The notes under the pieces were generated by a model. That model was not told where the DNA came from. It did not search any database and worked only from the letters and a program-made list of their open reading frames with translations. Shown in pieces: positions 12,901 through 27,900 of a stretch of DNA of 64,000 nt. Position numbers and translations under genes: made by a program. The stretch is from positions 13,241,242-13,305,241 of the forward strand of contig JANVCC010010406.1 in assembly GCA_025345505.1 (NCBI GenBank). Direction: 5' to 3'. Within the stretch, counting starts at the first letter, position 1. Every line of letters starts with the position of its first letter. The DNA comes from Todiramphus chloris collaris (lineage: Eukaryota; Chordata; Aves; Coraciiformes; Alcedinidae).

Positions 12901-15900
12901 GACTTAAAAAACCAGAAGACTTGTATTTTCGTAACTAACACTTCCAATATATGAAAAAGGAGTTTACAGTCCATTATTAACAATAGCATTGTTTTCATTT
13001 AGATACACATACACATTTGCAAATACATAGAACTTGTATAACACCTGCACTTGCACACAGCAAACAACCAAAGATTAGCTTCTGCTTTATAACCTTGACT
13101 TCTTTGGAAAAACATGACCTTTCTCAAGACTAAGTGCTGTTTGTTACACTCAACATGCAGGATAAGGTACCAGAAAGCTATTCCTATGGCATGGGGAAAT
13201 AATAACCTACAAGTAATTTTCAGCTTCATACAGCACCCAACAGATTTCATTTGGTATCAACGGGTTTATTGTTTAATCTGAACAGCCTTTACTTAGGTCA
13301 ATCCATTATATTCCTGCCATTTTGTCAATGAGTTCTTGCATGGACGAACAGGCCATTTCAATTTATTTCCCCTGAGTTAAAGAAGGAAAAAATACAAAAA
13401 CCACAGAATTTTGTCATGTTAATGAGCAATCAGAGATGACACTTACCTATACCGTTCTTAACTATTTCACAACATGAAACACAAATCACTAAGGAACATA
13501 GCCAAAGAGAGGACTGAATTTACCACTTTATCTTCAAGACACTACTCTCAGGAAAAATGTGGAACTGTAGAGAAATTAGTTGGATTTTTTTTTCAAATAT
13601 TAATTTGTAAAGGTGGAGAAGAGCACCAGGAGAAACTTTGTTTGCCTTGGATTTACAAAAACACAAGACAGGTCAAAGTATAAAAATACAGATCTCAACA
13701 TTCTCCTAAAATACAGCCATGTTTCTGCAACAGAGTGAACATTTTGAGCATCACTACAGACAAAATATCTACCCTAAGAACTTCAGGTGTATGTTAAACT
13801 ATGTCAATTAACTATACAGACAAAAAGATCAAGGCAATTTCTGAATGGGGAGTAACAAGTGGCAGATTGCCAAGACAAAGCATTGCATTTACCAATTATT
13901 ATAGTTTATGAAGTTTAGTCATATGAACATGTTATCTGCATTTGCTTTCTTCAGAAAATAAATCTGCATCTGGTTTGCAAAAAGGTTACATCCAGTGTGT
14001 AAATGGTCCATACTCCACAAGAGGCAGCTGGAGTGGGTTAGAGGCAAATGAAGCTGCACAAATCATCATAACAAAATGCAGTATTTAAATAGCCAACATG
14101 TAACAGATATAAAAGACAACGTATTTTAAAGCAAACTTTGCAGTAGCATGACAGGAAGGAGAAGGTACTAAAATATTCAAGATGTACTTACCAACTTGGA
14201 CTTGAACTGGAGCAAGGCACTGTTGTATCCCAGTGTAATTAACACAGTGTTTTCCCACACAACAATATTCAGTGTCTCTGTTAACCAAGCATTTAAACAC
14301 ACAGACTCCATCAGCTGAAGGGAAAAAAATACTTCAGAAAACAAACCACATAAAGAAATAGATGTGTCTTTTGATTAACAATACATACATGCATGTATCT
14401 GAAGTACAAAACCTAGCAAAAATACACTTTCTCTACTATGCTGTTTCTTAAACAAATTTTCCAGTGACCTAGTGTTTCTATCTCACTTATATCCACAGTT
14501 TCTTAGTTGCCCTGTCCCCAGAAGAAAGAGAGCCGACTAAATTAATTTTCACCTGGATCCTAACAAGGTCTTAAATTAACTTTTTTTCCCACTTATTTTG
14601 CTTCCATAATTCTATGTGTCAACATCCTGATAATCTCTAGAAATTATGCTCTTGCAAATGAAATGGCAGAGTGAAGAGTCAGAGATCAATTACATTGGCT
14701 GAACAAAAGGAAGTAAAATAACTTTTTCCAGTAAATATACACTATGTACGATACCATGTATGACAACTATCAATAAATGCACGATGTGAGAAAAAATAAC
14801 ACAAGTTTTCGGAAAATGAAGACCATGCAAGTACTTCAAAGATAGGAACAGGAACAGCAGAAGGCAAAGCTGTGTCCTGTTCTCCTTGAAAAGGAGGACT
14901 GAATATCAGAGGCTTAAGTGGTGCAGTGCATCAGTACACACTATCATTTTTGATAGTCAGGGGTCAACTGGGTAAGCATACTGAGCAAGATGCACAGTAT
15001 CATGGTCAAAAACCTGAAAGAGGTCTGAAAAGGAACTTCATGCAAATGGCAGCTATGTGCATAAGCTGCGATAGGTAAAGCTTTGGAATTATGGGGGGTT
15101 TGTGTTATATATAGCTTCATCAATCAAAGCAGCACAGCTCCAGGACTCAATAACCATAGACCATTCTTTCATGCATTTTAGTCTACTTTGCTGACAACAA
15201 ATGTTTATTATGCTTCTTTCACACACAGTTTATCCTTCTGGAGATAAATGATAAGACAAAACAAAAATCATAAAAACTAGAAAAAAATAAAGTGTTTAAG
15301 GCAAAACAGAAACAAAAAAGAAGAAGTTCACAAATTGTTAGCACAGAAAAGTGATATACTACAATATACTAAGAAGTGTGCAAGAGGAATGAAGGAAGGC
15401 CAGAATGAAGGGGAAGAAAATACACACCTTGAAAAACAAGAGATGCACATAAATTACTATGAAAAGCTCATTAGAAATTTAATTCTACACTGCTGAGCTA
15501 TATTATTCTGCTAGAAATGTTTGAAGGACCAGAGTGAGAAGGCATACCTAGACACACACTATACAGACACTCAATGCATTCTTCTGAAGTCTCACACTTC
15601 TCAGCTGTGGTTAAGTGAATGGAGAAAAAGACGACTACACAACGTTCCACATGACAAGCAAAGTTTCATCAGGCAAAAAATGTCAAGAAAGGAGGTATGT
15701 CCCACCTGGGCTGTCAAACTTTTACATCTCCACACTCCTGTGTGTTTGTAGCTTCTTCTGTAATTTAGGCTTGTGAACAAACAGAATGGAGACAACAGGG
15801 CTGGCTGCAATCTGTCATCACTGTCTCTTTAAAGGAATCCATACTCAGCCTTCTATTCCCTGGGCTGAACAGAGAGATAGTTCCTCCGGTGTACTGGTTT

Positions 15901-18900
15901 TGTACAGCATATGCTGCAGTTCCCTGACTATCCAGGCTTATTACAGTTTGCCAACACATTTCATAGATTTACAAAGTAGTCAGCACATGAATTTTGTGTG
16001 TTCAGAAGTACATGGAAGTTGAAGCACATATCTTTTTACATTTCCCAAAAGGCAAGGATTTTTTTCTACCCACAACCATCAATTACTTCTTCCACATGAA
16101 CTTTTAAAACGTGTGCATACTGCATCAGCTATTTAATCAGTACTAAGAAAACACTCAAGTTAGCTGTAAAAGCAAAATACTCTCAGTGTACAATGGTACA
16201 GGAGTGAATCAACACATTTCTAGATCACACCGTCTCTTAACACATACACACATGAAATTTGCTTTTTACAGGAGCCTCAGTTCATTCACAATGTTTTGCA
16301 CCTGGATTGGGACAATCCCAAATATTTGGATTAGATACAGGCTGGGTGATGAACAGTCTAAAAGCAGCCTTGAGAGCAGTCCTGAGAAGGACTTCAGGAT
16401 GTTGGTAGATGAAAAACCAACTATGAGCTGTCAGTGTGCGCTCACAACCCTGAAAGCTAATCACATCCTGGGCTGCATTAAGAGAAGAGTGGCCAGCAGG
16501 TCCAGGGAGGCTATTGTGCCCCTCTGCTCTGCTCTAGTGAGACCCCAGCTGGAGTACTGTGTCCAGCTCTGGAGCCCTCAGTGTAAGAAAGACATGGACC
16601 TGCTTGAGAGACTGCAGAAGGTCACAAAGATGATCGGGGGGCTGGAGCACCTCTCATATCAGGACAGGCTGAGGGAATTGGGTCTTTTCAGCCTAGAGAA
16701 GAGAAGGCTCTGGTGAAACCTTACAGTGGCCTTCCAGTGCTTAAAGGGGACCTACAGGAAGGATAGGAGGGCCTCTTTAGCAGGTCCTCTTGCAGCAGGA
16801 CAAGGGGTAATGGTTTTAAACTGAAAAAGAGTAGATTGAGATTAGATTTGAGGAAGAAATAATTTATTTCAAGGGTCATGATACACAGGAACAGGTTGCC
16901 CAGAGAAGCTGTGGATGCCTCATCCCTGGAAGTTATCAAGGACAGGCTGGATGGGGCTTTGAGCAACCTGATCTAGTGGGAGGTGTCCCTCACCGTGCCA
17001 GGGGGTTGGAACTAGATGATCTGTAACCCAAACCATTCTATGAATATGGCAATGGTTTGAGGGTTTTTTTATTTTTGTTTCTGGTTTTTGTGTGTGTGTC
17101 TTTTTTTGTGTTGTTGTTCTTGTTTGGGTTTTTTTTTTGTAGTGGAGGCCCAAAATGGGGATGTTTCTTCAGCCTGGAGACAGCTTTGGGAGAACCTAAC
17201 ACCCATATGGAGGTCTTCGAGACAATGGAACCAGGCTCTTTCCTGAGATGGCCAATAGGAGTAAGTGAGACAGTGGTGTAGCTAAAGCAGAGGGCTTAGT
17301 ACCCCCTTAAAGTAGATGAACATTAAAGAGATACGAACTTACTTTGTACTCGTTCATAAGCACATTCATACAGCATAGCTGTGTAAGCACTTGTGTATAC
17401 AATGGTCCTGCAACAAACAGTATTGCCATTAGCAGGATCAGTCCACAGGCCTAATGCAGAGCGTGCAAGGCTTTTTATCACATACATATACAAACCTGGG
17501 AATTATTTTTAAATATTTTTGTATTTCACATAAAGAATGGATTTCATGTGCAAGGTCCAAACACAGAGACTGTTATTCAGAAAAATGCACATAAAACGGT
17601 GTAGGAATAAGTCCTGACTGACAACTTTCCATACATATAATAAAATCTTCCAACAAAAATATTTGTATATTCATCTTCAGAATACATTTAAATTTATGAT
17701 ACATAACATGGAAGAAATCTGTACAGAACAGGATGAAAACATGTTGATCTTTTGTTTTTCTTTTTATTTTCCTATTCAGGTACCAATTGAGAGTGGGCTG
17801 TTTTTTAACAGGTTTTGTTACAATGTGTGAAGGCTATTTTGCCATTTGAAAGGCTGGGTCTTCAGTTAAAACTACCTGGTTGTTTTGGTTTGGGTTTGTT
17901 GTTAGGTTGGTCGGTTTGGGTTTGTTGGGGTTGGTTGTTTGGGTGTTTTTTTATTGTGAACTCTAACTGAGCAACTAACCTGTAGTAAACATTTTCTAAA
18001 AAAAAGTTACTTAAAAATATTACTTTTCCAGATGAAAATTTGTGACAAACATTCATATTTTTCCCAAATACGGCAATGTGAGTGTAACTAGATAGGGAGA
18101 GTGCAATTTTTACTAATAGGTGATTGCGTTATGGAAAGACTACAACAGTATTGGCGTAAAGTTGAAAGCGAAGTGTTATCTCAAAGTAGTTACAAAACCA
18201 CATCTGTACTTTTAATGCTGATTAATCTTGAAGTACAACTCACAGTAGTATTAGGCAAAGAAAATTACGTAGTACTCCAGTTTTAGGTGCACTTTTAAGA
18301 GAATGGAGTATGGCACTCAAATTTTCACTTCTAGCTGTCACTTCAGTAGTCCTATCACCACCATTTGCACTGACTGAGGTAACAGCTATTTTGGAATCAA
18401 CTCAATGATTGAATCAATCAATCAACCTTATTGCAAAGGCTCTCACTCATTGTGTCTTCTCCCCTGTATTGGTTGCCAATTACAATTAATGTATCATGGT
18501 TAAGCCCTAATTCCAATGAAAACAACCAACCTGATAACTTGGAATATACTGCATGTTCACTGGCTTCTGTGAACGTTCCCCGCATGTTTTCTAGCCTGTG
18601 GGAAACAGAAGGCAACACCCAGATGCTGGGATATTTCCTCTTGCCAGCTGTGTAAACTATACGGTCTAACACCGTCAGTAAAAATGCATTTGCAGTGTAC
18701 AGATCTTTCTCCACCTTTCCCTCTCACTTTGTTCCTCTTGCATACACAGTTATTTTAAGATTTTGTGCAATTTAAGCACAGGTGTGTTGCTACTGGAGGC
18801 CTAGATCCTTTCAAGCTCAGAAATAACAGCTGAGAATAAGCAGCTCAGAATAAATGGGTGACCCATTAGGTAATAAATGAGTACCATTTTCTTGAAAAAG

Positions 18901-21900
18901 GAGAGAAACTCCCCCCCCAAGAACCACAATTAAAAAAAGAATTAAGAAATGCAAATTTCAAGAGGATTTATGCATTTCATAGCATTATCTCCTTCCTACT
19001 TCACATACAAGTGAAATCATCAGTTTAGTAATCTGATCTATTTAAATATATTCCTCTAAAATCAATATTTATGAATTATATTTAAGACAAAAAAATCTCA
19101 ACTCTTCAATGTATTTCAAGAATTTTCCTTATTCATCATATAAATAAATAAATAAATAAAAAATTGAGCACTAATCTTTTTGAAGCACCAGAGTCTTCTT
19201 CCTTTGCTCCTCTTCAAAAGAGATCTTGGTGAGGTTTTCCTTGCTAGAAAACCCTAGGATTGCAAGCCTGAAGAGAAATATGACAAAGCCTGGAAATGGG
19301 AGAGAGGGACTTGGATGAACCTAGATAAAAAGAAAGCAAAGGAATAAGCTCTGCAAAATTTCACTTCCACATCTCACTGCTCAATGATAACTGAAAGGAA
19401 AACCCTTCATCGTCTTGCTGGAAATATGTATAAGCAGGGGCTGTTTACTTGAAAAATAAATCTACCTTGCAAGTACCTGTACCTACCCATAGATGCCTTC
19501 TACAGAACCAAGCACTTTCGCACTGCTCTTTCTCTGATTGTTAGGTGAACTACTGAGAACTATTTAAAAACCACCAAAGTGCTTTTTAAATACACAGAGG
19601 TACACACTTCTTGAAACTGTTATTTAGCTAGGAAAACTTAATCACCAGAAAAGGCATTCACCTCACAGAATGACTTTTCCTAAGTATTACCTTCCCTGAA
19701 AGAGATTTTAGATTTAACAGTTACTGTTTCTCCCCCTGACAGTTCTCCTCGTCCAGTCACCCATGAGAAAATGTTTTTCCTGGCCTTTTTGGTTAGGAGG
19801 AAGAAGATGTTAACATTAATTTTAATAGTTACTAGTAATCAACCTGAAAACAAAGATAACCTAACACAGCTGTGTACTCTTATATGCCTTTCCACTGTTT
19901 TTCTTTTTTGCTCCCTATACCTGTATCCCATTTTGAAAACAGATCAGCACCTATTGCTTGCAGAAGACTAGTGCCATAAACAAAGCTCCTAGCAATTCAC
20001 ATCCCTCAACATCATACTGCCTTTCACCATTGATGCAAATACAAAATGAAAGAAATATAGTCCCACCAATAGCGAGCTTGAAATACAGCTGCTTACTCAT
20101 TACCTAGATCACACCACCTGTTGCTTCAGCTGATTCATGACACGCTTTAAAACACCAAATGCAATGAAGAATATTCACCCCACAAAACTAAATGGAATGT
20201 AAACATCCCTCAGCAACAGTTAACTGAAGCTGGTACACTCACACAGCAAAAACATCTTTCAAAGACACTGACTCAAGTCGAGAAGTTATCTACAGGCGAC
20301 ACAGTCCTGAGTTAATATGTAACCTGACCTTTGAAGGCATAGATGGTTGTGACCATGCACTTGACAGGGTGCTGGTCTGCCATCCTCAAAACAGAGCTCT
20401 GCCTTTTTCTGTGGTCATGAAGCTTAACAAATAAAACACATAATCACAAGCAGATCATGAGTCATCGATTACAAGCAATGTAAAAAGAGTACTTTGGTAC
20501 AGAACAATCAGTGCCAGTTTGAAAAGAGTATTCCTCTTTATTTGGTCAGCCTCAAGAAGATAACTGTGATGTTGCAGTAACAGCAAGAGACTAGAACAAG
20601 TTACATCTTCTAATTACCGGTGTAATTGACCAAGTTTCAAAAGCATAACTCTGTTACTAAAAAAGCCAAAGACAGGACATTAATATTTAGAATCATGGGC
20701 TCTCATATGTTTCTGATATGCAAGCATCTCATCCAAACACCCACCTATGCCTGTAATCTCACTAGTGATACCTCTTCTTAAGTGCACCATTTAAAGCCTC
20801 ATATGTAACTGAAACTGGCACCCAGGAGGTATAAAGAATCCCTGTGACATGGATTCAGAAAGGTGATGATTTAGGACAACTGTCCTCTTGGTATCCTGGG
20901 TATCTCAGACGTGGTTTGTGACAGTCACAGCTCAAGCAAATATGCTGAAATAACAACCATGGGAGTGTGATTTGAGGCATAGAATAGGAGATCTACTGTA
21001 ACTGTACTACAGCAATCTTTACAGAAATCAGTTACTTTAAAAAAAAAGAGTATTTATTCAGACAGATACTAAGCTAGAAGTGTTTTGAGTAAGACTCAGT
21101 TATACAGCAGTATCTCTAAAAGTATTTTAAAAATGTCTTTTCTGCTATAAGCAGGCACAGTTTCATTAACTGCAAATCAACAAGTATTAATCTCAGGCTA
21201 CTGTGGTAAGTCACCGCAGCGTAGAGACACTGCAGCAATAAAGCACTGGGCTTTCAAGATAGGATACAAAGACTACAATGGCAGCGTGTAAGCTACTTCC
21301 TTGTACTTTGGAAGGACATAGACTAAGAAAATCAAAGCATTTAATAATAACTCATACTGCTAGTTCTAAATTGATTTTATATTACTGGTGTCTATTCAGC
21401 CTGGCATTTAATGAGTCAGTGCACCTCCTTCCTTGCACAAAAACAGCTTGGAGGGAAAGAGTCTGGTGTAAAGTTACAAGATTTGCAGAAAGAGAATGTC
21501 CCACTAGTATTCTCACTTTGCAACTTCTTTTCTAATTACAATATATATCTTCTTTTACCTTATTTTTACTGATTTTATGTCCACACCTATCTGAGAGCTT
21601 CATTACATTTCAGCTTACCTTTACATAAGTAAGATGGAAAATGAATAAGCTATCACAAAAATATCAAGGGGATGATACATGACTTTTGACCATTTGTATT
21701 TAAGCTGTAACAAAACAACAAAAAACAAAAAAGCAGACTGAAAAGCGCAACATCCTCTGGACTGAAAAGTCCAATACACTCAGCAGCAGTACTTTTAAAA
21801 GGAACGGTGGGTGCAGCACAGCAAAAAATGCCAGCAGCAATTAATCTCTATGACTTTAAGATGGAAGCTTTTTTCATTTTGCACTGAGAACTAAACTAGC

Positions 21901-24900
21901 ATGTAACTGTAACATGTAAATATTTAGCAGCTATTGCAAAGCATCATCAAATGTAAATTTAAAAAATAAAGTTTATTTCCTGAAAATTTCATTTTTTAAT
22001 AATGAGAGCAGTAAATTATGACTCTGTTATCCAGTCTTAATTTATATTAAGAAACTATCTGTCTGTATATGAGTGGCAATTTTAAATTAGAGCTATTAAG
22101 AAATTCTAGTCACTGATGAATACATATATAAGATTTCTTACATTGTAATCAAAAAGTCAGATGTATTTTATCATTTTAAGCAGAGATGAGAGGGAGCAGG
22201 GAAGACCAAAACACAAGATGCAGACAAATCTTCAGTCATCACTAATCTTTACTGTCTTACCTCAGTACCCTATCGTTAGCCTGTAATTTTCAGCCATCTC
22301 TTTCTGCTGCATGAAAAACAGCAGAAATACCTTATTTTACTACTGTACTATATTTTAATTATATCTGATATAACTGAAGCAGTTTTCTCACTTCAGGATT
22401 TTTATTTTTCCTTTACAATTTTTTTTAACAGATTATTTGACAAACATTTAACAAGACCTCAGTCTTACTTCCTTTCTACTCAGAAAGTTACAACTGTGGA
22501 TAGTAGAGTGCCAAGGCATTAAAACCACAACATAGTAACTAATAATAAAGACGGAAGAATTCTATATTTGAACAAATATAAAATTGGAACATCTTTTATT
22601 AAATATTCCCTGCATACATTGATCCTATTATCACTCTGCACCAACACTGCCTTCTTTTGTATCATGATACTTTGGAAATTAAATAAGCAGACTTGCCTTT
22701 AAGAAAACTAAGTTCCTAGTAAAGCATTTCTGGTACATTTTTGGAAGCCACAGTAGGGTCTAGGGCATATTTGGAACATTCTGTACATGAGGCAGTGTGA
22801 AATGGCAGTGTGAAAGTCTTTCTCCAGTGCACACCCTTTAGCTGTCAGAAAAACCTGGCATACAAGTACATGGCACTGAAATGATCAGGCCATCATGACC
22901 TCAGTGCACATGATTTTCCAGATGTCTATTATTAATCAGTTGCAATTTGTTTTGTGTATAAAAGGAACGTGATCTTACATACACATGCAGATGTACCACC
23001 CATTCTGCTTACAGAAATACTGCCAACTCAAGTCAATGGTAATAAATGAGAGAGGCAAAACTAATAGGAATTTAAAATTTTCAGGAAAAGGATTTGTGCC
23101 TGACTCACTCAAAATTCTATCAGTAAACATAAATGGATGGAAGATTTTCAAGTTACACTTTCAGATGAACAGACCTTAATTTATAGGTAGCATATAAGAT
23201 TATTGAAAGGAGACAGTAATTTATGGTTGATTGACTTACCTTAAGATACAAATATATTTGCACACAGCTTCTGTTTCCCCCACAGATTAAATAAATTAAA
23301 ATTCACCACAGAAAATTCAAGATTGAACAGGAAAAGATCATAAACTGAACAGAGCTAGCAATGGGTCTCTTACTATGCTAAAACAAACATGTACAAGTGT
23401 CCTGTGAGAGCAGGATTATGACGCTACCACTATGTAGAAATCCTTCCATGTATTAAAAAACTAATTTGGTCATCTGTATTACACAAAACAAAACAGGTAC
23501 AAGAGAGAGAAGTGCAGATCCACTGCCCTACATGTATTGCTGAGAAGAACTGGTGCCAGCTATGAAAATATCTTAGTGAACCCGGTTTTCAGTTGCTGTT
23601 TTGTTGCCTTTACAATACACTGACCCTTTTAATTTGCTTTGGTCAGAGAAAAGATACAGGCTGGAGCTGATCCAGTCTCCTGTGAAGTCAGTAAGAGCCA
23701 TTCCGCTAATACCGGTGGTTATTTAAATAAAACTCTCTTGGTATCTATCCACATATTTTCTCTGTGCATGCAATTTAGGTAATTGGGCAAAATAATCCCA
23801 TGCCCCTATGAACTGGAATAACGTCCCTTCTCTCCTCCAGAACAAACCCACGGGCAGTACTTTCTCTTCCTTCATAAAACAAACTCAGTCTAAATATTTA
23901 CTGTGACACTTACTGGCTGACTCCTAGGTTTAAAAAACTTCCTGTCAGTGTCCTCTACCTTAGCTTTGTGATCTAAAATCCCATGATGATCCTCCTTTCT
24001 TTCTTCTCTTACTCAAATCTATGCACTAGTTAGGTTGGGAAGTCCTTAAGAAACAAACGCTTTTACTAAAAATTCCTGGGCAGCTCTGCAAAACATTTAA
24101 AAACGAACACATACAAGCTTAAGCAGGTATTTTCATTGATGTTTGTTGTGTACCTAGAAAGTAAGGGGGGTGGAGGTTGAAGCATACATAAGTGGAAAAT
24201 CATACATAGTTTTCCATTATACCTATTTCCATCTATACTATCTCTTCTTGACATAAGCACTGGATGTTCAAAGTGCTAATTTAGTTAAGATGAGGCTGCA
24301 GCAGAAGTCACAAAATCCAAAAGTAACGTTACTCAGCAAGGCATTTAATGTCTTCTGGTTCATTTAGGATCCTTAATTTATTGCTCTGAAAATTGCCAGC
24401 AGTTTCATTTTACTAGCACATATTTATGCTTGTGAATTCTTGCAGTCTTTCTTCAAGGCCTTTATTCAAAGTTTAAGGTCAGAAAGTCATCTTACAAATT
24501 CACTCATTAGCTCTTTAAACCTTTGCAAACCAGCCAAAGCAAACTGTCTGAAATTCTTCCTAGAAAGTCGTATTATTACTAATAGTATAAGGGTCATCAA
24601 ACTGCACTTTAAAACTGCAAGTTTATTAGTACAAGAGAAGGAATTAGTTCAGAGGACAAACGGGGAAAGCATGATAAGTAAGCCCAGGCAAAACATAGAC
24701 TTATGGAATGGTTTGGATTAGAAGGGACCCTTAAAGGTCATCCAGTCCAACCCCTCTGCAGTGAGCCAGGACATCTTCCACTAGATCAGGTTGCTCAGAG
24801 TCTTATCCAACCTGACCTTGAACGTTTCCAGCAATGGGGCATCTACCACTTCTCTGGGCAATCTGTGCCAGTACTTCACCACCCTCATTGTAAAAATGTC

Positions 24901-27900
24901 TTCCTTGTGTCTAGTCTGAATCTGCCCTCTTTTAGTTTAAAACCATTACCCCTTGTCCTACTACAACAAGCCCTGCTAAAACGTCTGCCCCCATCTTTCT
25001 TGTAAGTCCCCTGTAAATACTAGAAGGCTGCAGTAAGGTCTCTACAGAGCCTTTTATTCTCCAGGCTGACCAGCTTTAAGCTGTAAAGTTTTAATTAGCA
25101 CTCTTGGAACACAAATAGAATACATTCTTACTGAGTCCAGCAGTGCTGCATACTTTCCCTTTTATGTAATTTTAAAAACACTAAATATATGGCCTCTAAT
25201 AACAGTACTTACTAAGACAAAAGGCAGCGGGGCTTCTCTGTAGCTATTACATCCTGTGAGAGTCAATACTCCCTACTGAACAACCAGATTGTCTGCAATT
25301 TGTCTTCTGACAACTTAACTGAAATCAAAATGAATTTTTCATCTGCTTCTGGGATGCCACAGAACTACCTCCTGAAGAGTAGGCTACATCTTTGAATAAA
25401 AGAGAAAACATTATTAATAACTGAGTCAAAACTGGGCATCACTTCTCCTAGAGTCCAAACGTTGGAACTCAGCGAAGCAGCTTTTAAGGAAGATGTGAAG
25501 CATCTTAAAACAAATGCAAGTAATGCTGTAAAAATGTGGTAAAATACAACAGACTTTCCTTGGGATTTTCACTTATTGTGCTAATTCTTCCAAAATTCAT
25601 GGCCATCCATAGAAGCTCATACTTTCTGATCAGCAATAATTAAACAATATAAAAAAATAATAAAGCACAAGTGAAGACACTATAACAACAATCTAAAAGG
25701 ATAACATTTACTCAGTAGTCTTTTCTATATATGCAATGCCCAACCTTTTCTTCTTTTTTTTTTTTTTTTATATTTCTACTCTTCTTTAAAATGTAAACAA
25801 ATAGAGAAAATAATCTGCCAGCCTAACAATTGTTATCTGTTATTTACAACTAACAAACTTATTGCAGATACTGGAACATGGAGAAGGGGTGGAAGGGGAA
25901 GGATGGATGGAGTAGTCTTCCGGTTTCATCTAGCTCCTATCCAGGTCCTCTGAACAAAGAGAGAGTTTGCCAAGCACCCGACTTAGGTATCACTGAGTTT
26001 TTTCTGCATATAACTGGAGAGAAAAATTACATATTTGCTAGGCTGCTGTTGAATTTTGTTAAAGTATCTACTGAATCAGAAAAAAAGTACTCCTCTCTCC
26101 CTCACTCATCCCAGCCAACAACCATTTCCTAAAAAGAGATCAGAAATTTTGTTTTTCCTAGTTAGCTCAGGCAAATTAATGACTGAAGAGGTGGTATAAT
26201 ATGCACTTCTACAGAACCTGCGCTGTAATGCAGAAATACATGGATATGCAGCTGCCAGGTTCCTGTTCTCAGCTTCAATAGCTCTAAACCTTGTTTCGTA
26301 TTAAAAACACCATGATGAAACACGGTGTTACATACTTCTGTTAAGTAAGGGGGAGCTGGATGTGTTTTGTTCTTTGAAAGCTTAAACCCTGGCTGTGTTT
26401 ATCCTTGATACTTGTATGGCACAAAGAAGTACAGCAACACATCAACAGAAGAACCAAAATCAATACAGGATTCCATGGACTTTACAGTATGTTTTAAAAA
26501 TTAATCAAGGAACCTTCTTTTAGTTGTCTTAAGAGTTGTTAGATGAAATGAGGGGGGGAAAAAAAAAAAAAAGAAAAATCAGAGAAACAGCAGCTAATGG
26601 TCTTTCCAAGCATGTAACCAAGAACATAATAATGTAGAGCTGCTGTGGCTAGGGGAAACCTCCAGACATGTGCAAATTTTGAAGCCTTCAACTGGAACTT
26701 CACTGGTCTTGTAAGGTCACCACCTGTTTACACACCACCTATCACAGGAAAGGGAATCCAAAAGGTCTCACAGCCCTGGAGAAGCCACCACACAGCTACA
26801 CTTACCACAATTGGACATCTGCTCTTAAACTGTCTTTGATCCAAGTAAGTTGCAGTCCTGGATTTTCTCATTGTCTCCTGGGAACACTTCCTGCACAGCA
26901 ATATTCAACTTTCTTCCCAGTTCTCACTACTTACACCAGAATGTTTGCAATTTTATGTTCATTCCATGAAACAGCTATACATTACATTTCTAATAGCCCA
27001 TCCTCCCAAAGCAATGCACTATGTCAGTCAGTGGGATTTATTTTCTCTGTTCAGCATCCTCAAAAATATGTTGACCCAGGGTCAGAGTTCTCTCAGCAGC
27101 AGTGGGCTACCTTTTGAGAGCAGTTTTGCAGACTACATTTTCATTTCAAAAACAGTGGTGAAGAACTGTCACAGAAAATTGCCAGGACCAGGGGGTGATC
27201 TATCTTACTGACAACACCTTTGCTTCACAAAAGGCTTACATCTCCATCTCTCCTTGGGTTCACAGCTCACCAGACATCACTGTCTCCCTGATGGACGCCT
27301 CTTTTAAATGGCTGTAGTTCCAGCTCAGCACTAGCCCCACTGCACAGTACTCAGAAGTATACGGCACCATCTGCCTTTGGCACCTGTACTTCCTTTAGAA
27401 AATCCATTTTTTTCATCCTACTCTGTGCAGACTAATACTGCACTGTGGAGATTCCTGCTTTTTCCTGTCCCACAGCTGAAGCAGATCCATTGCCTGATAC
27501 ACCATAATCCTTCATTCTTCCTTATTTTAACATCCTGTATTTATCAGTCAGTTTCTGAATCTCTCAGGATCATAACTAGTTGTTCCACTTAGGGAGAAAT
27601 TCTACTGCTTCAAGCTCCTTTCTGGGGAACAGAGTAGTACTGATACCCCTTGACTTTAGACACTATATTGCCCCAAGGTGCATCCACGTGAAAGGAAAGC
27701 CAGTGGAATTCTTAATGACACTGAAAGTAAGGAATGCAAACTCCGTCAGCCAATGAACCACAGCAGAAGCCACTCACATTTGCCATTATACTCAATTACT
27801 ATTATTACATTGCAGACAAAAATAGAACGGGTTCAGACAAATACAGCAGTGATGGGTGAAGCAGGGAAACTACAGATACTCTTGTTACACCATTCAGTGT

